A stretch of 64,000 nucleotides of DNA from VAZQ01 sp035293945. Its GTDB lineage: Bacteria; Pseudomonadota; Alphaproteobacteria; Rhizobiales; Xanthobacteraceae. The notes under the pieces are model-generated. The model had not been told where the DNA came from and did no database searches. It saw only the letters and a program-made list of their open reading frames with translations. Both the position numbers and the translations under genes were made by a program. The stretch spans positions 27,327 through 91,326 of the forward strand of contig DATGLV010000038.1 in assembly GCA_035293945.1 (NCBI GenBank), in the 5' to 3' direction. Positions 8,830 through 17,384 of the stretch are shown here, piece by piece; positions within the stretch are counted from its first letter, which is position 1; each line of letters begins with the position of its first letter.

Positions 8830-8947
8830 AGCATGATCTCGGAAGAGCCTGCCCCGACGTGATCGGGGGCGTATACCGGTTTCCGATAAGGCTGGTCCCC
8901 GCGAAAGCCGGGATCATGCTCCACCGGTATAAAGATCATGCTCCACC
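8829..8947. repeat. REP-like palindromic element between convergent genes
   Basis: About 120 bases built from inverted and direct repeats. GCATGATC at 8831 has inverted copies in two direct repeats of GATCATGCTCCACC (8912-8925 and 8934-8947). A strong hairpin GCCCCGA/TCGGGGC lies at 8851-8870. Elements with GCATGATC ends are common intergenic repeats in Rhizobiales. It sits between two convergent genes and could act as a two-way terminator. Confidence 0.6.
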
Positions 8948-8965
8948 AATAACGGCGCGATCGGC

Positions 8966-9952
8966 TCATTCCACATCCGGCACGAACAGCTCCTCCGGCA
9001 GCACAATGCGAGGCGAGAGGCCCTGCTCGTGCACATAGCGTCCGAGTGCCGCGAGCGTCGGACGATTGGGCGCAAGCCCATATGACCAGAAGTCGCGGCC
9101 GAATACGCGCCAGGCTTCCTCGACGTGATCGAGCAGCCAGGGGAGCGCGAGCTGCAGCGCGTCCGTGTCGTAGAGCCCGTGGATGGCGATGTCTTTGGCC
9201 GCAGAAAAGGCTTGGTAGAGGCTCTTCGCGGCCCACGGATGCTGGCGATACACATCCTCCCGCAACACCACGATGTGCATGATCGGAAAGATGCCGGTGC
9301 GTCGAAAGTAGTCCTGCTCGACTTGCTTGAAATTCGGGAACAAGCGGGCAATGCGCGGCGAGCCGTCGAGGAACAGCGAAGGAATGTAGATCGACATCAG
9401 CGCATCGAGTGCGCCTTCTGCAAACATTCCTTCGAGCGTTGCGCCTTTTCCAAGAAAATCGAGCCGTACGCTCTTCGGCAGATTGAGTGGAATGAGCGGC
9501 TGCTCGGTCGGGGCCTTGAGCCCGCCCATGAACCAATGCAGGTCTTCCGGTAGAACTCCGTAATCGTGCTGCAGCAGGCCGCGCAGGAACACCATTGCGG
9601 TGGCGCTGTACTGCGTGGTGCCGACCCGCTTGCCTTTGAGGTCGGCCGGCGTCCTGATGCCGGCATTGGTGCGCACATAGATGCAGGAGTGGCGGAAGAT
9701 CTTCGATAGCGCGACCGGGATCGCCACATAGGGACAATCGCCGCGCCCTTTGAGCGCGGCGTAGGAGGCGAGCGACAGCTCGGAGACGTGGAACTCGCGG
9801 TCGTCGAGCATGCGCTGAAATGTCTGTCTTGGGCGCAGCACCTTGATGTCGAGGTCAATCCCTTCCGGGCGGACGCGTCCATCGATCAAGGGACGCGTGC
9901 GGTCGTAGTCCCAACACGCCAGCGTCAGCTCGAGGGGAGGCTTGTGGCTCAT
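8966..9952 (-). CDS. 4,5-dihydroxyphthalate decarboxylase-like protein (substrate-binding fold)
   Basis: A 328-residue protein of the family of 4,5-dihydroxyphthalate decarboxylase (Pht5), which has the type 2 periplasmic-binding fold but is a cytoplasmic enzyme. Segments shared with that family are LTLACWDYDRTRPL at the N-terminus, FHVSELSLASYAALKGRGD, FRHSCIYVRTNAGI, QHDYGVL and YFRRTGIFPIMHIVVLRED. No signal peptide is seen, which argues for an enzyme rather than a transport receptor. The ATG at 9952 is where homology begins. It is divergent from a Rieske dioxygenase operon. The related downstream gene at 11986 is a paralogue. Substrate unknown; a receptor role cannot be excluded. Confidence 0.8.
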   Translation of the reverse strand: MSHKPPLELTLACWDYDRTRPLIDGRVRPEGIDLDIKVLRPRQTFQRMLDDREFHVSELSLASYAALKGRGDCPYVAIPVALSKIFRHSCIYVRTNAGIRTPADLKGKRVGTTQYSATAMVFLRGLLQHDYGVLPEDLHWFMGGLKAPTEQPLIPLNLPKSVRLDFLGKGATLEGMFAEGALDALMSIYIPSLFLDGSPRIARLFPNFKQVEQDYFRRTGIFPIMHIVVLREDVYRQHPWAAKSLYQAFSAAKDIAIHGLYDTDALQLALPWLLDHVEEAWRVFGRDFWSYGLAPNRPTLAALGRYVHEQGLSPRIVLPEELFVPDVE

Positions 9953-10163
9953 TCTCAAACCACCTTGGCCCAAATGCCGGCTTCGGTCTCGCGCGTCATA
10001 GGAATGTTTGCCTTTGTCGTGGTAAACCGCTTCCGCTACGGTCCTTTCAACGGGAGCGTGCCGATGAGAGCTTGTTCCGCGACGAATTGCACGGCCGGTG
10101 GGGACCGCATTTCTTCGGGCAAGTGGCTCGTACCGAGCCGCCTGCATCGAATAAGGAGGCCCT

Positions 10164-11405
10164 ATGTCGATAAGTGAAGGCGGGCTCACCACGTTCGCGA
10201 TGCCGCCCGGAGATCTGTCGCAGGTTCCATTCCGCGTTTACACCGACCCGGAGCTTTACGCGCTCGAGCAGGAGCGAATCTTCCGCGGGCCGACGTGGAA
10301 TTTTCTCGCGCTCGAATGCGAGATTCCGAACATCGGCGACTACAAGACCACCTACGTGGGCGATGCGCCCATCATCGTGGTGCGCGGCGCCGACGGCATC
10401 AACGCGCTGGTCAATCGTTGCGCCCACAAAGGCGCGCTCATTTGCTACAAGCATGCCGGCAACGTACGCGAGTTCAACTGTGTCTATCATAACTGGACCT
10501 ACGATCTCGCCGGCAAGCTCACCGGCGTCGCGTTCAAGCGCGGCGTCGCCGGCAAAGGCGGGCTCGCAGCGGATTTCGATCAGACAAGTCACGGCCTCGA
10601 ACGACTGCGCGTTGAGACCTATCGCGGCCTGATCTTCGGCACCTATTCGCAAGAGACGCCGCCGTTCCTCGACTATATCGGGCGCGAGCTCGCCGCCAAT
10701 ATCGATCGCGTCTTCATCAAGCCATTGCGCGTCGTCGGCTATCATTGCCAGGTGCTGCCCAACAACTGGAAGCTCTACGCCGAGAACAACCGGGACTCCT
10801 ATCACGCGAGTCTGCTCCACGTGTTCCACAACACGTTCGGGGTGGTGCGCCCGAACATGGGCGGCGGCGTGAAGATCGCGGACAGCGGCTGGCATCATTT
10901 GAGCTTCACCCAGCGCGAGCCGGTTGCCGACAAGGATGTCGGCCGCGAGAAGGTGCGGTCGCTCAAGGAGCAGTACCGGCTCAAGGACCCGAGCATGATG
11001 GAGCACAAGCTCGAGCTCGGCGATCAGGTCACCAATGCGATCCAGACGATCTTCCCCTCGTTCGTCGCACAACAGATCCTCAACGCGCTGGCAGTGCGGC
11101 AGATCCAGCCCAAGGGCGTCGACCGCACCGAGCTCGTGTGGACGATCCTCGGCTTCGCGGATGATGATGCCGAGATGCAGGAGCTGCGTCTCAAGGTCAA
11201 CAATCTGGTCGGGCCCGCCGGCCTGATCTCGATGGAGGACGGCTGCGTCGGTGGTTTCGTGCAGCGGGCCGCCAAGGCCGATCCGGACGCGATGGTGGTG
11301 ATGCCGATGGGTGGGCGAGGCATATCGGGCAGCGACGGGTCACGCGTGACGGAAGCCGCGGTGCGTGGCTTCTGGAAGGGCTGGCGCGAATGCATGGGAT
11401 TTTGA
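10164..11405 (+). CDS. Rieske non-haem iron dioxygenase, large (alpha) subunit
   Basis: Catalytic subunit of an aromatic-ring-hydroxylating dioxygenase, 413 residues. The Rieske [2Fe-2S] site is complete: C86-x-H88 and, 17 residues on, C106-x2-H109. The mononuclear iron site shows D211, H214 and H219 in NNRDSYHASLLH. The enzyme adds O2 to an aromatic acid or related ring to give a cis-diol, using electrons from a ferredoxin/reductase not encoded in this window. AAGGAGG stands just before the ATG. The small subunit follows after 19 bases. The flanking decarboxylase-fold genes suggest a diol that is later decarboxylated. Confidence 0.9.
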   Translation: MSISEGGLTTFAMPPGDLSQVPFRVYTDPELYALEQERIFRGPTWNFLALECEIPNIGDYKTTYVGDAPIIVVRGADGINALVNRCAHKGALICYKHAGNVREFNCVYHNWTYDLAGKLTGVAFKRGVAGKGGLAADFDQTSHGLERLRVETYRGLIFGTYSQETPPFLDYIGRELAANIDRVFIKPLRVVGYHCQVLPNNWKLYAENNRDSYHASLLHVFHNTFGVVRPNMGGGVKIADSGWHHLSFTQREPVADKDVGREKVRSLKEQYRLKDPSMMEHKLELGDQVTNAIQTIFPSFVAQQILNALAVRQIQPKGVDRTELVWTILGFADDDAEMQELRLKVNNLVGPAGLISMEDGCVGGFVQRAAKADPDAMVVMPMGGRGISGSDGSRVTEAAVRGFWKGWRECMGF

Positions 11406-11424
11406 TCGGGATTCTAGATTGAGC

Positions 11425-11937
11425 ATGCAACAAGCAGCCGTTCGAGCAAACGATATGGCACCATTGGATCGCGATCTCGTGCTGCGCATGCGCATCGAGG
11501 CGCTTTATGCCGAATATGCGCAGGCGATCGACGATGATCGCCTTGAATCGTGGCCCGAATTCTTCGCCGAGGACGGCAAATACCGGGTCACCACGCGCGA
11601 GAACTACGGCAGCGGGCTTGCTCTCGCGATGATGTATTGCGACGGGCGCGGCATGATGAGCGACCGCATCTCCGCCCTGCGCCTCGCCAACATCTACGAG
11701 CCGCACGTCTATTGTCACCTCACCAGCTGCGTGCGCGTCGTGGAGCCGGCGCCGGAGATCAGGGCGCAGGCGAACTTCGCGGTGATCCGCACCATGCAGG
11801 AGGGCGATCAGTCGATATTTGCCTGCGGACGGACTTATGACCGCATGGTCGAGGTGGATGGCCGCCTCAAGTTCAAGGATCGGCTGGTTGTGCTGGATTC
11901 GCGGCAGGTCGACACCTTGCTGGTCATTCCGATCTGA
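11425..11937 (+). CDS. Aromatic-ring-hydroxylating dioxygenase, small (beta) subunit
   Basis: A 170-residue NTF2/SnoaL-fold subunit that packs with the alpha subunit in an alpha3beta3 oxygenase. Typical beta-subunit segments are LYAEYAQAIDDDRLESWPEFFAEDG and the paired strands YEPHVYCHLTSCVRVV and FAVIRTMQEGDQSIFACG. The start is uncertain: ATG at 11425 is given; a TTG two codons upstream and an ATG at 11455 are alternatives, and no strong ribosome site is seen. It lies immediately behind its alpha subunit. Confidence 0.85.
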   Translation: MQQAAVRANDMAPLDRDLVLRMRIEALYAEYAQAIDDDRLESWPEFFAEDGKYRVTTRENYGSGLALAMMYCDGRGMMSDRISALRLANIYEPHVYCHLTSCVRVVEPAPEIRAQANFAVIRTMQEGDQSIFACGRTYDRMVEVDGRLKFKDRLVVLDSRQVDTLLVIPI

Positions 11938-11985
11938 TAGTCAGCAGGCCGCACGGTCTAGTCGAAAGAGCGCTTGCCGGGAGTC

Positions 11986-12978
11986 ATGATGTCACCATTG
12001 CCGCTCACCATGGCCTGTGGTCCGTACGATCGGATGGAGGCGCTTGCGACCGGGATCGTCCAACCCGAGGGGATCTCGCTGCGCTATCTCGCCATCCAGT
12101 CGCCACCCGAGATATTCGCCCGCATGATCAAGACACGCTCGTTCGACCTCGCCGAGATGTCGCTCGCGCACTATTCGATCATGCGCACCCGCGGCGAGTT
12201 TCCATTCGTGGCGCTTCCGGTCTTTCCCTCGCGCGTCTTCCGCCACGGCTACATCTTCATCAACAAGAATGCGGGCATCAGAGAGCCGCGCGATCTGCAA
12301 GGCCGGCGCGTGGGCGTGCAGGAATATCGGCAGACCGCCGGCGTGTGGATCCGCAGCATCTTGCAGCACGACTACGGGGTCGATCTCAGCACCATGACTT
12401 TCTTCGAAGGGGGCGTGAACGAGCCGCGGCGCGAGGACCACGAGATGGATCTGCGCCCCGTCGGAGCCCTGAAGCTCGAGATGATCGGGGCCGAGCGCAC
12501 CCTCAATGACATGCTCGAGGCCGGCGAGATCGATGCGTATTTCGGTGCCCGGCGTCCCGCTGCCTTCGACAATGGGCATAACGTTGTCCGCCTGTTCCCG
12601 GACTATCGTGCCCGCGAAAAGGATTTCTATCGTCGCACCGGGTTTCACCCGATCATGCATACGCTGGTCATTCGTGAGGACCTCTATCGCGAAAATCCAT
12701 GGGTGCCGGAAAGTCTGTTCAAGGCCTGCCAGGCGTCGAAGGCCTGGGCGCTGCGGCAAATGCGTTTCTCCGGTGCGCAGCGCAGCATGCTGCCGTGGCT
12801 CTATGACGAGATCGCCGAGATGGACGAGCTGATGGGCGCCGATCCTTGGCCCTATGGGCTCACGGCCAATCGGAAGATCCTCGAAGCCTTCCAGAGCTAT
12901 CTGGTCGAGCAGCATTTCCTTGCGGCCGGGAAGCCGGTCGAGGAATTGTTCACGCCGATCGTCGAATGGAGCGAGTGA
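11986..12978 (+). CDS. 4,5-dihydroxyphthalate decarboxylase-like protein, second copy
   Basis: A 330-residue paralogue of the protein at 8966-9952. Matching segments are LTMACGPYDRMEAL, FDLAEMSLAHYSIMRTRGE, FRHGYIFINKNAGI, QHDYGVD, FYRRTGFHPIMHTLVIRED and DPWPYGLTANRK. It again lacks a signal peptide, as in the cytoplasmic decarboxylase. GGGAG stands five bases before the ATG at 11986. It follows the first dioxygenase beta gene after 48 bases and precedes the second dioxygenase pair, so it probably acts in the same pathway. Substrate unknown. Confidence 0.8.
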   Translation: MMSPLPLTMACGPYDRMEALATGIVQPEGISLRYLAIQSPPEIFARMIKTRSFDLAEMSLAHYSIMRTRGEFPFVALPVFPSRVFRHGYIFINKNAGIREPRDLQGRRVGVQEYRQTAGVWIRSILQHDYGVDLSTMTFFEGGVNEPRREDHEMDLRPVGALKLEMIGAERTLNDMLEAGEIDAYFGARRPAAFDNGHNVVRLFPDYRAREKDFYRRTGFHPIMHTLVIREDLYRENPWVPESLFKACQASKAWALRQMRFSGAQRSMLPWLYDEIAEMDELMGADPWPYGLTANRKILEAFQSYLVEQHFLAAGKPVEELFTPIVEWSE

Positions 12979-13006
12979 GGCACTCGAAACCTGCCTCGAG
13001 CCTCAC
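12975..13006 (+). terminator. Stem-loop overlapping the stop codon (possible weak terminator)
   Basis: GTGAGG (12975-12980) plus CTCGA (12983-12987) pair with TCGAG (12996-13000) plus CCTCAC (13001-13006), with a two-base bulge and an eight-base loop. No T-run follows, so it is at best a weak or factor-dependent terminator, or an mRNA-stabilising stem. Confidence 0.35.
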
Positions 13007-13121
13007 CTGCGGGCATAGGCCGGCGAAGATGGCGTAAACGCCCTCTTGACCCACGGGTCCATTCTCTTCGTAAGATGGATTGCCGTAAGATGGATTGCCG
13101 GGTCAAGCCCGGCAATGACCC
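13004..13121. repeat. Dispersed palindromic repeat, copy A
   Basis: One of three copies of the same element in this window (others at 17971-18086 and 62059-62167), all in the same orientation. It contains a first hairpin around GGCATAGGCCG...CGGCGTAAACGCC-type sequence and a second around CCGGGTCAAGCCCGG (13098-13112). In this copy GTAAGATGGATTGCC is duplicated in tandem (13070-13084, 13085-13099). It lies between the decarboxylase-like gene and the second dioxygenase. Confidence 0.75.
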
Positions 13122-13151
13122 CGAAGTTGCCATGCGCGCGAGGACCGCTCG

Positions 13152-14519
13152 ATGCTCAACAAACCTTGCGCATCTTCGCTGAACGCCGCCGACCTCTACG
13201 ACTGGGACGAATTGGTGCAGGAGGATCGCGTCCATCGGCTGATCTACACCGACCCGGCGATTTTCCAGGCGGAGCTGACGAATATCTGGGGTGCAGTCTG
13301 GGTCTATCTGGGCCATGAGAGTCAGATCCCGGGCAACAATGATTTCATCACCACCAGGCTCGGCTTGCGCCCCATCATCCTGATCCGCGACGCGGACGGA
13401 AAGATCCGCGCTTTGTTCAACCGCTGCACCCATCGCGGCACCACGCTCGCCCGCAAGGAGAGCGGCAATGCGCACATGTTCACCTGCCCGTATCACGGGT
13501 GGAGCTATCTCTCGACCGGGAAGCTGCGGGCCGTCCCATGGCCGGACGGCTATGCGTGCGATTTCAAGGATGGCCGGTTCAACCTCGCGCAGGTTCCGCG
13601 CGTCGACAGCTATCGGGGCTTCGTGTTCGGCACCCTCAACCCGGATGCGCCGGCGCTTGTCGAATATCTCGGTGGCATCACCACTCCGATCGACGAGTGG
13701 CTCGATCGCAATCCCGGGGGCAAGGTCGAGGTGTGCGAGGCGAATCGGCTGAAATACAAAGGCAACTGGAAGCTCGCCTACGACAATTCCGGTGACGGCT
13801 ACCACGTCGTCTTCTCGCATCGATCGCTGCTCGAGATGGAGAACCGGCTCGCCGATGACGCCAACAAGGGCATGTCCTACTACCGGGGCTCGCCAGATGC
13901 GAAGCCGATGTACATGCGTTACACCGGCAACGGACATCATTTCAAGGACAAGCGGCCCAACATCGCGAAGCGCGCCGGCGGATTGTGGGCGGTGGAAGGC
14001 GCGGCGCCCGGCAGCGAGCACGCCGAGGCAAGCTTGCGCCGGCGCTTCGGGCCCAGTGCGGACGATATTCTTGACCTCGCCGGTTCCGAGCCGGTCAACA
14101 TCAACGTCTTCCCCAACCTCTCGCTCTTGGGGAACCACATTCAAGTATTCGATCCGGTCTCGGTCGATGAGACCAACGTCACCTGGTACGCCACCCGAAT
14201 CGTCGATGCAGACGGAACGCTCGGGGAGGCGCTCGATGAGATCAATGCACTGCGCATGCGCACGCAGGAGCAGTTTCCGAATTTCGGGGAGGTCGATGAT
14301 CTTGCCAATTTCGAGGAAATCCAGCGTGGCCTTGCCTGCCTGGAGGACGAATGGATCTACATGCATCGGGGCCTTGGCATCCCGGGGCGGGTGAAGATCG
14401 ATGATAAGGGGCAAGTCACCGCGCCCGCGACCGATGAAGCCTTCATGCGCGAGTACATCAAGGAGTGGAAGCGGTTGATGCAGGCCTCGCCCAAGCTCGT
14501 GGTCAAGCGCGATCCGTGA
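13152..14519 (+). CDS. Rieske non-haem iron dioxygenase, large (alpha) subunit, second system
   Basis: Catalytic alpha subunit of 455 residues, clearly distinct from the first one. Rieske ligands are C92-x-H94 and C112-x2-H115 with the standard 17-residue spacing. The iron site shows D215, H218 and H223 in DNSGDGYHVVFSH. Overall form (NRCTHRG, CPYHGWSY, GNWKLAYDN) is that of benzoate/anthranilate/phenylpropionate-type dioxygenases. GAGGA precedes the ATG by seven bases. The beta subunit gene follows after 22 bases. No ferredoxin or reductase gene is near. Confidence 0.9.
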   Translation: MLNKPCASSLNAADLYDWDELVQEDRVHRLIYTDPAIFQAELTNIWGAVWVYLGHESQIPGNNDFITTRLGLRPIILIRDADGKIRALFNRCTHRGTTLARKESGNAHMFTCPYHGWSYLSTGKLRAVPWPDGYACDFKDGRFNLAQVPRVDSYRGFVFGTLNPDAPALVEYLGGITTPIDEWLDRNPGGKVEVCEANRLKYKGNWKLAYDNSGDGYHVVFSHRSLLEMENRLADDANKGMSYYRGSPDAKPMYMRYTGNGHHFKDKRPNIAKRAGGLWAVEGAAPGSEHAEASLRRRFGPSADDILDLAGSEPVNINVFPNLSLLGNHIQVFDPVSVDETNVTWYATRIVDADGTLGEALDEINALRMRTQEQFPNFGEVDDLANFEEIQRGLACLEDEWIYMHRGLGIPGRVKIDDKGQVTAPATDEAFMREYIKEWKRLMQASPKLVVKRDP

Positions 14520-14541
14520 TCGCGCATTGCCGGACACGCAA

Positions 14542-15129
14542 ATGCAGACACTCGACGACCCGTCGCTCGTCTCCCACTACGTAACCGACGCGTTCTATTG
14601 CGAGCTGATGGAGGCGTTCAGCGACTGGCAGCGCGACGACCGCGCCATCCTCGACTCGCATGAGCGCGAGCTTTTCCGCGCGCTGATCGAGCGCGAGGCG
14701 CGGCTGCTCGATGCATTAGAATTCGATGCTTGGCTCGCAATGTATGCGCCGCAATGCATCTACTGGGTGCCGGCGGTACCGGGCGGGGGCGATCCGCGGC
14801 GCCAGGTCGCGATCTCGTTCGACGACCGTCGCCGCATGGAGGACCGCGTGTATCGGCTGCGCACCGGCTATGCGTGGTCGCAGGCGCCGATATCGCGGAC
14901 GGTGCGAATGGCCGCCAATGTGGAGGTCTTTGCCGCCGCGACGCCCGCCCGTCGAATGGTGCGCTCCAATTTCCTGATCAGCGAGTTCCGTCCGGACGGG
15001 GTGCGCTTCCTTTCGGGCTGGTGTGGGCATCGCTTGGTCGAGCAAGGCGGCCGGTGGGAGATCGAGGTGCGCCAGGTCAATCTGATCGACTGCGATCAGA
15101 ACCTGCGCAATCCAAGCATTATTCTGTGA
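14542..15129 (+). CDS. Aromatic-ring-hydroxylating dioxygenase, small (beta) subunit, second system
   Basis: A 195-residue beta subunit with the usual signs: an acidic N-terminal helix (FRALIEREARLLDALEFDAWLAMYAP) followed by YWVPAVP, then strands ending in WEIEVRQVNLIDCDQNLRNPS. The start is uncertain: ATG at 14542 is given, an in-frame TTG at 14527 also exists, and the ribosome site is weak. It is directly behind the alpha subunit and ahead of an exported hydrolase. Confidence 0.87.
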   Translation: MQTLDDPSLVSHYVTDAFYCELMEAFSDWQRDDRAILDSHERELFRALIEREARLLDALEFDAWLAMYAPQCIYWVPAVPGGGDPRRQVAISFDDRRRMEDRVYRLRTGYAWSQAPISRTVRMAANVEVFAAATPARRMVRSNFLISEFRPDGVRFLSGWCGHRLVEQGGRWEIEVRQVNLIDCDQNLRNPSIIL

Positions 15130-15170
15130 GCACGGACGAGCAAATAAACAACCATAGAGAGGATCGCACA

Positions 15171-16157
15171 ATGTGGTTTCGGACCAGACTGAGCAGGCGC
15201 GCGTTCTTCCCGGCGGCAGCGGTCGGGACACTGGCGCTCACGAGCGGAGAGGCTTTGGCGCAACGCTGTCCCGCCAATCCACCCCACACCAAGGGTCCGC
15301 TGGTCTGGCTCGACCTCGACCAGCAGGAGCTCGACGACGCCTATGATCAGTCGGTCTATGCGTTCAATCAGTCAAACATTGCCGCGCGGCGGAAAGCAAA
15401 CAGCGAGCTTGCAATATCGGTTCTCGGATCTCCGCAGCGTGTTGCCTACGGCCCGACCGAGATCCAGAAGCTCGACATCTACCGCAGCAAGCGCGCCAAC
15501 GCCCCGATCGCGATCTATGTTCACGGCGGGGCTTGGCGCAACGGCGTCGCCCTGGAGAATGCCTATCTGGCCGAGCCGTTCGTCAAGGCCGGGGTGCACG
15601 TGGTTATGCCTGATTTCATCAACGTGGTGGACGCGGGCGGCGATCTGTTCCCGATGGTCGAGCAGGTGCGGCGGGCCGTCGGCTGGGTCTATCGCAATGC
15701 CGACAGCTTCGGTGGCGACCGCAACGCGATGTATCTCATGGGCCATTCCTCGGGCGGCCACCTGGGTGGATGCATCGTCATCACCGACTGGGCCAAGGAA
15801 GGCCTGCCGCTCGATATTCTCAAGGGCGCGCTTCTCGGCAGCGGCATGTACGATCTAAAGCCGGTGCGGCTGTCCAAGCGCGGCACATACGTCAAGTTCA
15901 CCGACGCAATGGAAGAAGAGCTGAGCGCGCAGCGGCACCTCGATCGCCTGCATACGCCATTGATTCTGACCCACGGCACGTTGGAGACACCGGAATTCCA
16001 GCGTCAGACGCGCGACTTCTATGCCGCCGTCAAAGCCGCCGGCAAGCCGGTCGAGCTGCGGGTCGGCGTCGGTTACAATCATTTCGAGACGCAGGAAACG
16101 CTCGGCAATCCCTATGGGCTGATGGGCCGCGCAGCGTTCGAGATGATGAAGCTTTAG
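15171..16157 (+). CDS. Exported alpha/beta hydrolase (carboxylesterase/arylformamidase-like)
   Basis: A 328-residue alpha/beta-hydrolase-fold protein. It has a Tat-like leader (SRRAFFPAA, residues 8-16; cleavage near ALA|Q at 30). The oxyanion motif is HGGAWRNG (118-125), the nucleophile is Ser193 in GHSSGG, and the catalytic His is probably H304 in GYNHFE. This layout fits the BD-FAE/kynurenine-formamidase-like branch, which hydrolyses esters or amides. AGAGAGGA precedes the ATG. It is 41 bases behind the second dioxygenase beta gene and may release an aromatic acid outside the cytoplasm for that pathway; the substrate is unknown. Confidence 0.82.
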   Translation: MWFRTRLSRRAFFPAAAVGTLALTSGEALAQRCPANPPHTKGPLVWLDLDQQELDDAYDQSVYAFNQSNIAARRKANSELAISVLGSPQRVAYGPTEIQKLDIYRSKRANAPIAIYVHGGAWRNGVALENAYLAEPFVKAGVHVVMPDFINVVDAGGDLFPMVEQVRRAVGWVYRNADSFGGDRNAMYLMGHSSGGHLGGCIVITDWAKEGLPLDILKGALLGSGMYDLKPVRLSKRGTYVKFTDAMEEELSAQRHLDRLHTPLILTHGTLETPEFQRQTRDFYAAVKAAGKPVELRVGVGYNHFETQETLGNPYGLMGRAAFEMMKL

Positions 16158-16336
16158 GCTTGAGGTCTTGTAAGCTGGGCAACACCCTGGCGCAGCCCTC
16201 AGTGACACGATAGCGCCGCTTGGTCTCGCGTGGGCAAAATTGCGCATCGCCTTGCATCGATCAGAGGCCTGGCTGTGATTACAGCCCCTGGAAGATTCGT
16301 CGTCTACTCGCAGCCATTCGGGTCCGGCGCACAAAA

Positions 16337-16362
16337 AAGGACCGCCCTCGCGGGCGGTCCTT
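16337..16362 (-). terminator. Rho-independent terminator of the PEP-CTERM gene
   Basis: An 11-base perfect stem (AAGGACCGCCC at 16337-16347 with GGGCGGTCCTT at 16352-16362) and a four-base loop. Read on the minus strand it is followed by a run of T. It lies 22 bases beyond the stop of the PEP-CTERM gene. This is the clearest intrinsic terminator in the window. Confidence 0.85.
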
Positions 16363-16383
16363 CTAAACAACCGGATCGTCGGA

Positions 16384-17166
16384 TCAGGCTGCCGCTGAGG
16401 CTGCTTTCCGCCTCCTTAGCCGGCCGAACAGACCCAAGGCGCCGAGGCCAGTGGCGAAGAGTGGCAAGGCAGCAGGGAGAGGAGTCGCGTTCACAACGGT
16501 AAGGTGGAGATTGTCGTAGTCCGCTTCGCCGGTGTAGCTCACAGTAGTTGTCCCGCTGCTGAATATCTGCGCGAGACCGAAGAGCATCGGGTCGCCATCG
16601 AAGTTCGGATTGGCGGCAAGGAAACTGCCCGTGGCGAAGTCAAATTGCAGAAAATTTGATGCCAGCAGCCCCGATTTGGAGATGTTGTTGTATCCGGTGC
16701 TTCCCGGAGTGGTGACCCCCGGCCCCGGGATGGCCGCAAGATAGAAATTGCCGTCTTGTTCGATCAATGGGCGGAACGTATTGCCGGCCACAGCCGTGAA
16801 AGGATAATTGTCAGTTAGGTTCTTATCGACCGACGCATCGATCGACAAGATGGCGCCCTGCGTATGCGGATTATAGCTGAAGCTGTTGTTCGCGAGGCCG
16901 ACTGCCGCCGAGGTGCTGCTGGGGCCCGCAGGGAACGTGATCTTGAGCTGCAACCCCGCGCCGGGATGGCCGCAGCTGGCGCATTGGTTAAAGGTGAAGG
17001 TCGTGCCCGGCGAGGTGAATACCGATGATGAGGTGTAATTCGCCAGGTTGAACGTATCGTCGGTGAAGACCACATTGGCGGCAGCTGGCGCCGACGTCAA
17101 AATCAGGGCTGCTTGTGATCCCGGCAAAATCGCTAAAGCCATCAGCGCAGAAAGGGCTTTATGCAT
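16384..17166 (-). CDS. PEP-CTERM-type sorted exported protein
   Basis: A 260-residue secreted protein. It has a signal peptide (ALSALMALAILPGSQAA), a beta-rich middle part with a Cys-Ala-Ser-Cys pair (QCASCGHPG), and a C-terminal sorting signal: a proline-containing motif (PLPAALPLF), a hydrophobic segment (ATGLGALGLFG) and an RLRRRK basic tail. Such tails are recognised by exosortase-type enzymes linked to exopolysaccharide export; no exosortase gene is nearby. The ATG at 17166 follows AGAGAGGT. A strong terminator follows. Function of the mature domain is unknown; it resembles many autotransported surface proteins of soil bacteria. Confidence 0.82.
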   Translation of the reverse strand: MHKALSALMALAILPGSQAALILTSAPAAANVVFTDDTFNLANYTSSSVFTSPGTTFTFNQCASCGHPGAGLQLKITFPAGPSSTSAAVGLANNSFSYNPHTQGAILSIDASVDKNLTDNYPFTAVAGNTFRPLIEQDGNFYLAAIPGPGVTTPGSTGYNNISKSGLLASNFLQFDFATGSFLAANPNFDGDPMLFGLAQIFSSGTTTVSYTGEADYDNLHLTVVNATPLPAALPLFATGLGALGLFGRLRRRKAASAAA

Positions 17167-17203
17167 AGCTACCTCTCTTGTCTGACCTCCAGGCCGCATC
17201 CTC

Positions 17204-17297
17204 AGGTTACCTTCCCAGAATGACAAACACAAGATATAAAGTGTATGCCCTCTGGGCTGCACCCCAAGGTTATTTTCCTAAAATGACAAACACAAGA
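17204..17297. repeat. Pair of direct repeats upstream of the PEP-CTERM gene
   Basis: Two imperfect 31-base copies (17204-17234 and 17267-17297), 63 bases apart. Both share AGGTTA at one end and ATGACAAACACAAGA at the other. They lie in the region upstream of the PEP-CTERM start codon and could be paired operator sites or a local duplication. Confidence 0.6.
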
Positions 17298-17384
17298 CAG
17301 CGTAGTTCCGACGTTGATCCGCGATTTCAGCCTATGATTGGAACGCGCACCCGATCGAGGACTGCCAAGGAGTGCGGAGATGTA

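Noticed and set aside
12897..14537. A 546-codon minus-strand frame over the second dioxygenase
   Set aside because: Antisense to a Rieske alpha subunit with all metal ligands; the translated product has no domain character.
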